From Monosporascus cannonballus (Eukaryota > Ascomycota > Sordariomycetes > Xylariales), in contig QJNS01000061.1 in assembly GCA_004154925.1 (NCBI GenBank), forward strand, positions 287,196 through 351,195: a stretch of DNA of 64,000 bases, in the 5' to 3' direction. Both the position numbers and the translations under genes were made by a program. The notes below the pieces were generated by a model. The model searched no databases and was not told the origin of the DNA. It worked only from the letters and a program-made list of their open reading frames with translations. Positions 36,240-49,200 of the stretch are shown in pieces. How positions within the stretch are numbered: the first letter of the stretch is position 1; each line of letters starts with the position of its first letter.

Positions 36240-39200
36240 AAAACTCGAAATAATCGCATAGTTATAATCTGATAAAAAGTCCGCCTAAAAGGTCTTATAA
36301 TAATGGAATGTCAAACATATAGCCAGACGAAAACTAAAAAGCAAATACGCTGTACGCCTAGAAAAAAGCTTTTCGATTAGGATAAAAATTTACCATTGAT
36401 TTTACATATTTCGAAAAAAAGTCTTAAAGAATATAAATATATTATATTTGCAACCGATCGATATTTAAGCTCTATCTAGCATATTTATTTAAAAATCAAA
36501 ATAAAGTATATTAATTATAGTATTCTGATATTTTTTTAAAAACAATTTGTAAGAAATTAAGAAAAAATATTTCTATACGTATTCGAATATAATAACGAAA
36601 TCGTGAAAACTTACAAGTTTAAAAATATATTTTAAGCACCTTTTTTTAATATTAAACTTAAATCGTTAATATGATATATTTATATTTAAACCCTATAATT
36701 AGAGAAACAGATAACTATAATATAAAATAACATTAAATTATTTTCGTTTTTAATTATGTATAATTTTAAAGCGGTAATATATTTATATAATTATATTTCT
36801 AAAGTAGTATATTTTCAATAGAATTTATGCGAGATTTACCATGTTTATCGAATATATAAAAATAATATAATAATACTGAATCAAAAGCTTTAATCAGTGT
36901 ATTTACGAATATATAGTTATATAATTTATATTATAATAATTATCGTTATAAAGAAAAAATAAAAGTTTTAACAGTTAAATCCTAAAATATAAATATATTA
37001 TTAAGTTGGTTACCAATTTTCGAATATTTACGAATTCTAAAATTTATTAATTTATAATGTTATTATTATTTAAAATTTATAGTTTAACGAAAATGTTACT
37101 GTTTTAAGTAATATTTCAAACTTTAAAAATAATTTCTATACGTAATAAAAATTATATTTTGAAAATTATTTCGATAAGTAAAAATATTTAATTAAGTTAA
37201 ATGTTATTTTTTATATATAAAAAAACAAAATTTAAACGAAATATTTTAATTATTAATTAACTATTTTTTTAAAAAACGTATTAGTATAAAAAACATACGA
37301 AATTAAGAAAAATAAATTTGTTCGTAAAAGTTGAATTACTTTTATACGACTATTATATTCAAAATATTTTCGTCCCTTAAATTATTATTATCGTTAATGT
37401 TTATACTAATAATTATTATAATTATTACTCTAACTGGAAAGATATAATAACCTTATGTTTTTATTATATTATTTCATCCAGAATAATATTAAAAAACAAA
37501 TTATTTTATGAATCGTAAACGTAAATTTTTTTATATATTTCGTATTAAATTAATATTATCTGAAGCGAATCTAAAAAATAAGAAACCGTATTTAATATAG
37601 GACGTTTAACCTTTTTATAAATACGAACAATAACCGGCTGGTAAATTGCAAAACTTTAAGACAAATAATTATTTAAAATACGTATTACTCCAATTAAAAA
37701 GTTTTTAATATTCAAATATATAAATAGAATATAATAATAGTAAAACCGGATAAATAAACGTAATTTACTATTATTACCCCAAATTTATAAAAAGCTAAAT
37801 ATACATCCATTAAAGATATTTTGTAGGGCAGAAAGGGTTAATTTATAAAGTTGAAAAGAAATCTAATTCTAAATAATTATGATTTACTATTTTATTAAAG
37901 AGAAATACATCCTAAAACATATATAAATATATATTTATAAATGTAACACATACGGCTGGTTATAATAATATAAGGTCTATTTTATCTTATAAGGCGATTA
38001 ATAATTAAAGACGTTTATGATAATATATACGTATTTATATTTGTTAAAAAGTTGTTTTAACTCTTAATTATTATTGCGATTAAATATAATTTAAAGCTTA
38101 AGTAATATAATGTTATAAACGTTTTCGTTAATATAACGTTATTTTATAAAATATATTTAAAAATATTTCTAAAATACTTATAATATAAAAAATATTTCTA
38201 ATTTCAAAAGTATTATATAAATGGAAAAGATTACTTGATTTTAATAAAACATTTTACTAATATATTAAAGAATTCGTAATTAAACTTTAGTCTTTATAAA
38301 CCTTATTATTTTATTGGTTAAAAAGTATTTCTTTTTTTCTCGTAAACGATATTTTTACTATATATAATAAGAAAATCATAATTTTATTAATTAATTAATT
38401 TAACAAATCTAAAAACGATATATCTTTATAAAAAATAAGGATTTATAATGGGTTTTCGAAATCGAAATAATCGGAAATAAACTTAAAAAAATATTCTAGT
38501 TATTTTGATCTGATTTTTAAAAAGGTTTAAATAATTGCTTAAAAATACATATAATAAACGTTAAATTATTACCGAATTTTAATTTAATTTATTTAAATTT
38601 AATTAATAAATACCAAAATATCGATTTTATTTTAAATATTATAATTAATATATCACTAAATATATTTCTCACAATACCTTAATTTACTTAATTGAATCTA
38701 AAGTTTAATAACTTATATTATAAAGTTATTAATCGAATTATATTATATATAATTGGGACTAAAAGGTTAATATTATAATTTAGAAATAAAAATTCGATAA
38801 CTATTTAAAGCGATATGTTTTTCGTAAATAATACGGTTGATCGAAAAAGGTTTTAAGGTTACGTTATAAAGTTATTCGGCGAAATAATAAAAAAACAAGT
38901 TAATAAGCAAAATATAATATTTATTTTTATAATTAAATCAAAATTATAATCCTTTATACGAATTATAAAAAACCTTATTTTACTTTAAATTAATCGACAA
39001 ATTAAAAATAGGCCTTAATATAAAATCGTTAAATTCATAGTACGATAATTAATAAATTATACAATTAATTAACGTTAATGTTATCTTTTTAAAAATACGA
39101 TTACGGTATATAAATATATATAATTATTAATTACAAAAAGTATTAAAAGAAAATTTAATTAAAATAAATTATACGCTAATAAATAATACATTAATTAATA

Positions 39201-39265
39201 ATATAATAAAAACCTTAATACGAAAAAGTTTTAAATATTTTAAAAAGAATAATTAAAATTAATAA
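36240..39265 (+). pseudogene. pol of copia element H2: integrase, RT, RNase H
   Basis: Integrase at about 36,330-36,780 reads KKSLKEYKYIIFATDRYLSS, the copia core with a T-D-D-type first Asp. RT at about 38,070-38,345 reads KYNLKLK, NVINVFVNITLFYKIYLKIF (the usual x-D-V-x-N-A-F-L-N-G motif with Asp to Asn), then KDYLILIKHFTNILKNS. The YVDD box is destroyed. The end near 39,205-39,265 reads KTLIRKSFKYFKKN, the usual C-terminal T-K-A-L copia tail. The order integrase before RT proves the copia type. Stops are mainly at Gln. Confidence 0.8.
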
Positions 39266-39417
39266 ATATTACAAGAACTATAAACTAATAAAAACAAAAC
39301 CTTAAAATTTGTTTTAAATAAAAAATTAACTAATTACAAAGATTTAATCGTTAAAAAATAAAATAATAAAATATGATAATTAACGTCGTAAATACTTTAA
39401 GACGATAAAAAGGTATA

Positions 39418-39623
39418 TATAAGATAATGGATAGCTGTGAGCTGGGTAAGGTGATCTCCGACCAATTATAAAGCAGATTCCAAGAAGTAAATGTATTAAG
39501 TTACTTGTATCTGGCGTTTTTTACTAACTGCTAAATAGTAAATTTATATTAGTAAATAGGTCGGTAGTTAATCGGTAATTAATCAGTTACCAACCTTATC
39601 TTTATAAAGGTTATATTTTTATA
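39418..39623 (-). repeat. 3' LTR of E-outer
   Basis: 206 bp, TATAAGATAATGGATAGC to TTTTTATA on the plus strand. It keeps the well conserved block GCTGTGAGCTGGGTAAGG. Confidence 0.93.
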
Positions 39624-41800
39624 ATTATTTCTCTTTTTTAAATTCTTAATTCCTTATAATATTATTATGAATTTAATATAATATGTTTCGCAAATCTTAT
39701 TACGTATATTTGCCGATAATTTACCGTTATATTATGTTATAAGTAATTACTGTAATAATTAATACATACCATATTACGTAATTAATTATGTTTCGCCTAG
39801 TTCCTTATTATAATCTGTTTTTAACCTTATTTTATTTACCTTTTTTTTATACCTATATTTTCATTTTTTTCAAATAATATTTTAAAATTACAAAGGATTA
39901 AGATTTTTTTTAATATTATTCTTTTAACGTCGATAATAAAATAAATATTAATTATATTACGGACGGTAATAAACCGTATTATATTTACGTAATATAACGT
40001 TATTTCGATATCTGTATAATTTACATTTAAATTTCGGACCCCTTAAATTATATTATAATTAATTATTATTATAAGATTTTTCGCATAATAAATAATTATT
40101 TTTAATTTTAATAATATTATTATTTAATTTTCGTTCAAATTTTAATTATTTTTAAAGGTATTACCTAAGCGACTTTTTAATTCGGTATCGATAATTAAAA
40201 TTAATCGATAAATTCGAGAACGTTTTTATTATAAATACTTAATATAAACGTTTTAACGTAATTGCGGTCGGTCGTTAATTCGACGTCCTTTATAAGGCCG
40301 AATTCGCCTTTAACGTAATTATTATTAAAAAATATTATTTTTTTAATATAATTAAAGTTAAATTTTAATTATCCGTTATAGTTACGGAAATCCAGTTTTA
40401 ATACTGTTTTATAAATTTATAAACTTAAGTTTTTTTTATAAATATTATAATTTTTTTATTATTTCGCGATTAATTTCCGATTAAATATAATTTTGAAATA
40501 TTCCTATAAATAAAATAATCTTTAAAGGCCGTTATACCGTTACGTTTCTTATTTACGAATATTTTTCGCCCGTTTTTAACGTTTTAATAAAGTTTTAATA
40601 TTTATTAATAACCATAATCAAAAAATTATTTTACCTAGTAAAATTATTATTAAACTTAAATATATTAAGCGTTTTAAAAACGGGGCCTAAATTTCGATTA
40701 ATAATAAATTATATTTCGGTTATTTGGGCCTTATCTGCCGTAAAAAATAAATATTTTTAAATTTTTTCCTGATTTTACGCCTAATAAAGTTAATAAACGT
40801 ATTCGTTTTTTGCTATTATATATTTTCAGAATATTTTCCGATATTTTTATATTAATTTTCTTAATACGCTTATTAAAGGCTAATTAACGTAAAATTTAAA
40901 AATTAAATGCGAAATTTTATTTTCGAAAAAAAATTTAATATTTTTATATTATTTATAAAGTTTTAATTAATATATAACAAGATAATTATTTGCTAAAAAT
41001 TTAAAAATAATTATATAATTAAATAATATTTTAATATTAATATTTTACTTTTATTTAAAATTAATTTTTATACTTTTTATAATTATTAAGCAATTAATTT
41101 CCGATTAAGTTATTATTATTTTGCGGTTTTTAAATTATCATATTTTTTTTATATGTATTTAATTTTCTTTTTATAACGCTGTAATATTTTAAATATATAT
41201 TTAAAATGTTTTCGGGGTTTTTATATATTATATTTGTCGGGCCAGCTTTTTTATTTAATTAAATATTTGCGTTATTTTCGGTTATTTCGGTAACGAACGA
41301 TATTTTTATTATTTATTTTTTTATTCCTTTATTAAGTCCGGTAACGGTATTTAAATATCATCCGATTTCCGGTTATATTACGGTTTTAGTAAAAATATTA
41401 AAATATATTATATATTTATTAATATTTAATAAGACAAATTATTTTATATGCTAAAGAATTTATGTATTTTTTAATAATAACCTAAATATAAATAAATATA
41501 AGTTTTTTATTTTTAAATTTGAAATTTTTAATCGATAAATTTATTTATTACCTTAATTAAAATATTATAAGAGTATAACATTAAATATATTATTTTTTGT
41601 AAGTTAATATGTTTTAAAATATTTATATATTATTTAATAAATAACTGTCATTTTTTCGAAACGTTTTTTAATTTTTTATATTTATTTTTTAAACCTTGAT
41701 AAAAAAATATTTTATTATTTTTAAATAATACTTATATAGGGTTTCGAACGAAAAATAGCTAATAAACGCGTTCCGCGTATTATTATATACGAATTCCGTA
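39624..41800 (-). pseudogene. 3' coding extension of E-outer, unrecognised
   Basis: About 2.2 kb beyond integrase on the pol strand. A frame near 40,200-40,430 reads LKLDF, FNYIKKIIFFNNNYVK, GEFGLIKDVELTTDRNYV and IYNKNVLEFI, and E-inner has the same sequence as a 73-codon open frame (46964-47185). Another piece near 41,050-41,250 reads AGPTNIIYKNPENILN and IYLKYYSVIKRKLN. No domain was recognised. It could be an extended pol C-terminus or a separate 3' ORF. Confidence 0.5.
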
Positions 41801-44800
41801 TTTCGTAATAACTTTATTTAATTATTTTAATATTTATTAATATAATTATGGAAATAATATTTTAAAATTTAATAAATACGTTCCGTTTCTTTATTAATTT
41901 ACGGTTAATAAACGGTCGATATTTGCCGTTTTATTTTTCGTATTTTATAAAATTTCGTTTAAAATTAATTTATTAATAATTTATTTTTATTAGTAATAAT
42001 TTTGGTCGGCATATTAAATTTGTACTTAATTTCGTCATAAAATAATTAAGCTAATTCGATTACGGTTAAGGTTTTAATCGTAAGGATAAATAGTTTTAAT
42101 TTCGTAAAACGGTCGACGATCACTAGAATTACGTCGTATTTTAACTTATTTAAATTTAGGGTTTTAAGAAATCCCGTAATAAAATTTAACGAAATATTTT
42201 AAAAAAGTTTTTTAAATAATAGCAAAAGTTATAGCTATTTATATAATTTATTGTATAACTTTATTATGCCCTAATAATTCGGATATTGTTTAATATATTT
42301 TTAAATATTATTCGCCATATTTTTTCAAAAAACGTTATAGTTATTATTTGTAACGTACGAATATGTCTTATATATTTTATTTTTGGATTATTAGGGTATT
42401 AATTAATTAATTATTTCTATAAACCGTTTTATAATAAAATTACGAATTTATCCCGATAATATAAAACTTTATTTAAATCCAGAAAATATCCTCCCTTTAT
42501 TTCGGCTTAAAATTTAATTATCCGTATTAATTTTATAATATTTAAGTTTTTAATTTGTAACGTTTGAACCTAATTATAAATTTATCGGAAAATCTTTAAC
42601 TAAAATATCGTTTCGTTCTTAAATAACTTTTTTATTAAAAAATATAAAACGTATTAATTATAAATAATAATTTTAATATTAATTTCGTTCTTTTTAAATT
42701 GTTTAAAATCTAATCGTAATACGGTTGTAATTTACGATTATCGTTATTTAACCGTTAATTATATTATTGTTATAATTCGTATTTATATTATTACTTATAA
42801 ATAATAAATTTAACAAATATATGTTTTTTTATTTTTTTTTTCTTTTCGGGAATTTTTTATAATCGTATAACGAAAGTTTTCCGCTTTTTTTACGCGGATA
42901 ATAATTACTTAAATTTTTGTTACCTAAAATTTATTTAAAAATTTTGTAACCAATAAATTTTACGTTATTTTTATAAGGCCTTTTGCCTTTTTATAATATT
43001 TTAAATCGCGTTATATATTTACAATTATTTTTCGTACGTTTTTCGATATGTTATTTATATGTTCGAATTTTTTAAATAACGTAAAGATTACGTTTTTATA
43101 CGTAATTTCTCTTAATATGTAATCCGGGCGTTTAAATAATTTATTTGCCGAATTAACAGTGCTCGGTTAATATTAAATCTTAAAATTAAATTACGTAAGG
43201 CGGTAAACTTATTAAATTAATTTCTCTTTAAAATTATGCGCTAATACCTTTATTATATCTTTTAATATTATATAATCGATAAATATTAAAAAAGAATTCC
43301 GTATCTTTAAGGTATTGTTATTAATATTTTAAGTTTTTTATAATTATTAATAATTTTTGTTACTTTATAACTTATTATTTTTCGATTAAATTTAGTTTTT
43401 ACAATTAATATACGATTAAATGCTAATATTTTCCGTATTTTTAAAAAAATATTTTTAATATAGCTTTTATTAAAACGTTTATTTTAATCTTAATATTTTT
43501 GATATTATTTTAATACTAGAAAAAGGTCGTTAAGTAAAAGGTATTTTTTAAGTTTCGAAATATTTTTTACCTTTTTCGGATTATCGGAATTCCGTTATTT
43601 TTCTTTTATTTTAGGCCCTTTTAAAAAACTTAATAATAAATTCGGTAATGCGCAAATAATAAATAATAAAGTTTTAATAAAAATTTGCGAATCCCAAAAA
43701 TATTTAAATGTTATAAATTAACTTTGGCTTTAGCTATATTTCGATAATATTAACCCGTTAATGATTTATTTTAAGCTGTCGATATTAATTACAAGTTTTG
43801 AAAACTTTATTTTTTTGAAAAATGTATAATTAAACGTTTTGGCAAATAATTAATATTATAATAATTATTTATAAATTAATTAAAAATATTTCGTATATTT
43901 TTTCTTTTATCTAAATAATTAATTATATTAATTAAATATATTACGTATATATAGTTAATTAATTTAATTAATATTTTATATATATAAATTTAAAACGTAA
44001 TTAACGTATTAATAAGATTAAATAACATAACCGTATATTTAAATCGCTCGTACCGTATTCGAAAAATAATTTTTTATTAATTATTATTTTTAATTTTAAT
44101 ACGATAAAATATAATTTTAAAATTAATTTTCGAAAATCCTTTAATTAACTTTAAGTAATTTATTATTTTTAAAATTAAAAATAAAAGATATCGGTTTTTT
44201 ATCGTTATCCGATTTAACCCTTTATAATTAATGTATAATCGGAAATTGCCGTCCTTTTTAAATATAAATAATATTAATACCTTTATATCCGTTTTTAAAT
44301 AATGTATCCGACTTATTTTTAAGCTTTTTTAAATATATTTTTCAAATATTTTCTTTTAAATTTTCGAAATAAGGTAAATTAAGCCGAATAAAAACGTTTT
44401 CCCTAAGATCAAATTAATTACATATTTTGCTCTTAATAGCTAAGTTATTTTTTTTCGTTATTTTTTCGGAATATATTCGCCAGAAAGTTTTTAAACATAT
44501 AAAGAAATTAATTAACTTTTATTCTTATTATTTCCCGAATTTCAAAATATTTAATTTTTCGATTAAATTTTTTAAATTAACGGTATAAATTTGCTTATCA
44601 GAAAACGTTAAATTTACGATTTGTTATTTATTAACTTTTTATAACGGTCCGTATAATTATTAATATATAATTATATTTAGCAAAATTCTTTATTTACTTA
44701 TTTTAGATCTAAATAATAAAAACTCGAGCGCTTTTCGATTATAACATATTATAAAATAAATTTACTTAAATTTTTTTTCTTCTCGTTATTATTTATTATA

Positions 44801-46065
44801 TTAATAAAAATCCCGTAAATCCATAATATTTAATATATACGCCGTTAATGTCGATAAGGCCCGGAATATTTACGGAAATTAATTAAAAATTAAATTCTTT
44901 TCGTTAAATTTCTGCTTATAATATTTATTTATATTCCGGTATTCATATTTACTTATATTACTATGTTTTCCGTACTTTTTTTATTAATACCTTTTTTTAA
45001 AAAGCAGTTTTATTTTAACCGTTTTACAATTATTAACCGAAATAAATTAAACATATATACTTATTCCAGTTCCTTTTTTAGGTTTACATTTAAGGATTTA
45101 TTTAATTTATCGTTATATACTATAACGTTTTGTACGGCTTTCGGAAATCCGTTTCCGTATGGCCGGAATAATAAAGTTTTCGTATCTTTTTTTAATTTGT
45201 AATTTATATTTTTATACCCTAACTTTTTATAATTAAAATATTTAAATAGGCCCTTATAAAAAATAAAGATATTAAGTCATATAAATTTATTCCGATCGCA
45301 ATTAAATTAGCGATTATTTATTTTCCATATATAAAAACGCTTATAATTTTATTACTTTTACGTAACGCTTTTAATTTATTCTGGGAGCTTCTTTTTCTGA
45401 AAACATTAAAATAAAATCGTTTATCTTTATTAATACCTTTAACGAAAAATAATCAATTCTTTTCGCCTTTTTTCAGGCGTCTTAATAACGTTTTACCTTA
45501 TTAATTACATTATTAATTTATTTTAACATAATATTTTTTATAACAAAATATTTCGTAAACTTTATTTTATAAATTAAAAGCTTTTATTTAACGTAAAAAT
45601 CTCATAATAATTAATTAAATCGTTATCGTAATTCCATAAATTATTCCTTATATTTTTTATCGAAAAAATTAAAATTTGCATAATTTTTCTTAATAAAAAT
45701 CTCTATATTTTTCATTTTTAATTTTTTTAAATTAAAGTAATTAAATATAACGCGGTATAATTATTATATATTTATAATAAAAATATTTATTTAACTCATA
45801 ACCTATTAAATATAAATAAAGGCATTTCGCCTTAATTTTCCGGCGTAAATTTCCGCGATAATTTTTATTTAACTTTTTTTAATCGATACGGGTTTGGAAA
45901 ATTTCAGGTAATTATAACGCAGTATTCGTTTATTATCTTTGGGTTTTTACGACGATATCGTAATTAGCTTATAAAGTTTTACTTTTTTAGCTTATACCTT
46001 TATCTATTATTCGGCTAATTATCGGAATAATTCCGAACATTATTTATTTTATTAATAAATAATTT
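41800..46065 (-). pseudogene. gag (part) and pol of E-outer
   Basis: RT near 44,050-44,290 reads LFIFKKDGNFRLYI, then GLNRITIKNRYLL and FRIRYERFKY, typical for Ty3/gypsy. RNase H ends near 43,130 with LFKRPDYI, the S-R-R-P-D-Y signature. The integrase core near 42,060-42,200 reads ITGFLKTLNL, then YDVILVIVDRFTKLKLF. Gag C-terminal part and protease lie above about 44,900. The frame continues from 53436-53778, from which it is split by E-inner. Confidence 0.82.
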
Positions 46066-46271
46066 TGTAAGATAATTGATAGCTGTGAGCTGGGTGAGGT
46101 GATCTCCGACCAGTCGTAAAGCAGATTCCAAGAAGTAAGTGTATTAGGTTACTTCCATCTGGCGTTTCCTACTAGCTGCCAGATGGTGGATTTATATTAA
46201 TAAATAGGTCGGTGGTTAATCGGTAACTGGTCGGCTATTAGCCTTATCCTTATAAGGGTTATATTTTTATA
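46066..46271 (-). repeat. 3' LTR of E-inner
   Basis: 206 bp, TGTAAGATAATTGATAGC to TTTTTATA on the plus strand. It is among the least mutated copies. Confidence 0.93.
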
Positions 46272-49200
46272 ATTATTCCTCTCTTTTTAAGCTATTAACT
46301 TTTAATAATATTATTATTAATTTAATATAATATGTTTTGTAAATTTAATTATGTATATTTACCGATAATTTACCATTATGTTATATTATAAATCGTTACC
46401 GTAATAATTAATACGTATTATATTACGTAATTAATTATATTCCGTTTACTCTTTTATTATAATTTATTTTTAACGTTATTTTATTTTCCTTTTTTTTCGT
46501 ACTTTTATTTTTGTTCTTTTTACGTACGCGTTCCGTTAGGTTTTCCGTTTTTTTTATTTTTATTTCGCTTTTCCCATTTATTTTGCATATTATTTTTATT
46601 CGTTATATTTTTTTTTGTAAAAAGTTCCAAAAGAAATAATATTTTAATATTAAGGAAAATTAGGATTTTTTTTAATATTATTTTTTCGACGCCGATAATA
46701 AAATAAATATTAATCGTATTTCGGGCGATAATAAGCCGTATTATATTTATATAATATAACGTTATTTCGATTACAGTATGGTTTACGTTTAAATTTTGGA
46801 TGTTTTAAATTATATCGTAATTAATTATTATTATAAGATTTTTTGCATAATAAATAATTATTTTTAATATTATTAATATCGTTACTTAATTTTCGTTTAA
46901 ATTCCGATTATTTTTAAAAATACCGTTTAAATAAGTTTTTAATTTAATACCAATAATTAGGAATTAATTTACGAATTCGAAAAAATTTGTATTATAAATA
47001 TTTGATATAAGTATTTTGACGTAATTATGGTCGGTCGTCGATTTGACGTTTTTCGTAAAGCCGAATTTGCTTTTAACGTAATTATTATTAAGGAATATTA
47101 TTTTTTTAATGTAATTAAGGTTAATTTCCGAATATCCGTTATGGCTGTAAAAATCCAATTTTAACGTTATTTTATAAATTTGCAAATTTAAGTTTTTTTT
47201 ATAAATATTATAATTTTTTTATTCCGTAATTAATTTTTAATTAGGCGTAATTTTGAGATATCTTTATAAATAAAATAATTTTTAAAAGCCGTTATGCCGT
47301 TATGCTCCCTGTTTATAAGTATTTTCCGCCCGTTTTCCAACGTGTTAATGAAATTTTAATATTTATTAAGAATTATAATTAAAAAATGGCTTTATCCGAC
47401 AAAGTTATTATTAAACCTAAATATATTAAATATTTTAAGGATAATACCTTATTTTCAATTAATAACAAATTATATTCCGGTTATTTAGGCCTTATTTTTT
47501 ATAAGAAATAAAATATTTTTAAATCTTTTCCGGATTTTATGTTTAATAAATTTAATAAACGTATTTTCTTTTTGCCGTTTTATATTTTCTAATTATTTTC
47601 CAATATTTTATATTAATTTTTTAATACGTTTATTAAAGGTTAATTAACGTAAAATTTAATAATTAAATACAAAAATTTATTTTTAAAATAAAAATTTAAT
47701 TCTTTTTACGTTATCTATAAATTTTCGATCGGTATATAATAAAATAATTATTTGCTAAAAATTTATAAATAATTATATAATTAAATAATGGTTTAATATT
47801 AATATTTTAATTTTGCTTAAAATTATTTTTTATAATTTTTATAATTATTAAATATTAAATTTCCGATTAAGTTATTATTATTTTATAGTTATTAAGTCGT
47901 TTTATTTTTTATATATATATTTAACTTTTTTTTCGTAATGCTGTAATATTTTAAGTACGTATTTAAAATGCTTTTAAGGTTTTTACATATTATATTTGGT
48001 AAATTAACCTTTTTATTTAATTAGATATTTGCGTTATCCTTAGTTATTTCGGTAACGGACGATGTTTTGTATTATTTATTTTTCTTATTGTTTATTAAAT
48101 TTAATAACGTTATTTAAACGTTATCCGGTTCCCGGTTATATTATAGTTTTAATAAAAATATTAAAAATATATTATACGTTTAAAAACTTCTTTATTTTTT
48201 AATCGTAATTCGGATATAAATAAATATATATTTTTTATTTTTAAATTTAAAATTTTTAATAAATAAATATATTTATTATTTTAATTAAAGTTTTATAAAT
48301 ATATAACGTTAATTATAATATTTTTTACATTACCGTTATTTTTTTCTAATATTCGTATATTATTTAATAAATAATTGTTATTTTTTCGAAATGTTTTTTA
48401 ATTTTTTATATTTATTTTTTAAACTTTTATAATAAATATTTTATTATTTTTGGATAATATATATATAAGGTTTCGAACGAAAAATAGCCGATAAACGTAT
48501 TTTATATATTATTTTATATGAATTCCGTATTTCGTAATAACTTTATTTAATTATTTTAATATTTATTAACGTAATTACGGAAATAATATTTTAAAACTTA
48601 ATAAATACGTTTTATTTATTTATCGGTTTATAGATAATAAACGGTTAATATTTGCCATTTTATTTTTTGTTTTTTGTAAAATTCCCCTTAAAATTAATTC
48701 GTTAATATTTTATTTTTATTATTAATTATTTTAGCTGGCGTATCGAATTTATACTTAATTTCGTCGTAAAATAATCGGGTTAACTTAATTATAATTAAAA
48801 TTTTAACCGTAAAAATAGATAATTTTAATTTCGTAAAACGGTCGAAAATCACCAAAATTACGTCGTACTTTAACCTGTTTAAACTTATGTTTTTAGGAAA
48901 TCCCGTAATAAAATTTAACGAAATTTTTTAAAAAGGTTATTTAAATAATAGTAAGGGCTATAATTATTTATATAGTTTATAGTATAACTTTATTATACTT
49001 TAATAATTCGGATATTATTTAATATATTTTCGGATATTGTTTGTTATATTTTCCTAATAAAACTTTTTAGTTAATAATTTCAGTATACGAATATATTTTA
49101 TATATTTTGTTTTTAAATTATTATAATATTAATTAATTAATTATTTTTGAAAAACGTTTTATAACGAAATTACGAATTTATCTTAATAATATAAAACTTT

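Larger units (their letters stand above)
34480..39412 (+). mobile_element. Ty1/copia element H2, RIP-degraded
   Basis: A plus-strand copia element. It begins TGTTAGATATAGAGG, with an LTR-like promoter region, then gag (not readable), integrase, RT and RNase H. It lies back to back with H1, starting at the next base. Its right end meets E-outer (TSD GTATA at 39413). A 3' LTR in the expected orientation is not seen; instead an inverted copy of the LTR lies at 60972-61134. Confidence 0.75.

Noticed and set aside
44963..45202. 79-codon plus-strand frame
   Set aside because: It lies antisense to the gag/protease region of E-outer, with no counterpart in E-inner that stays open.
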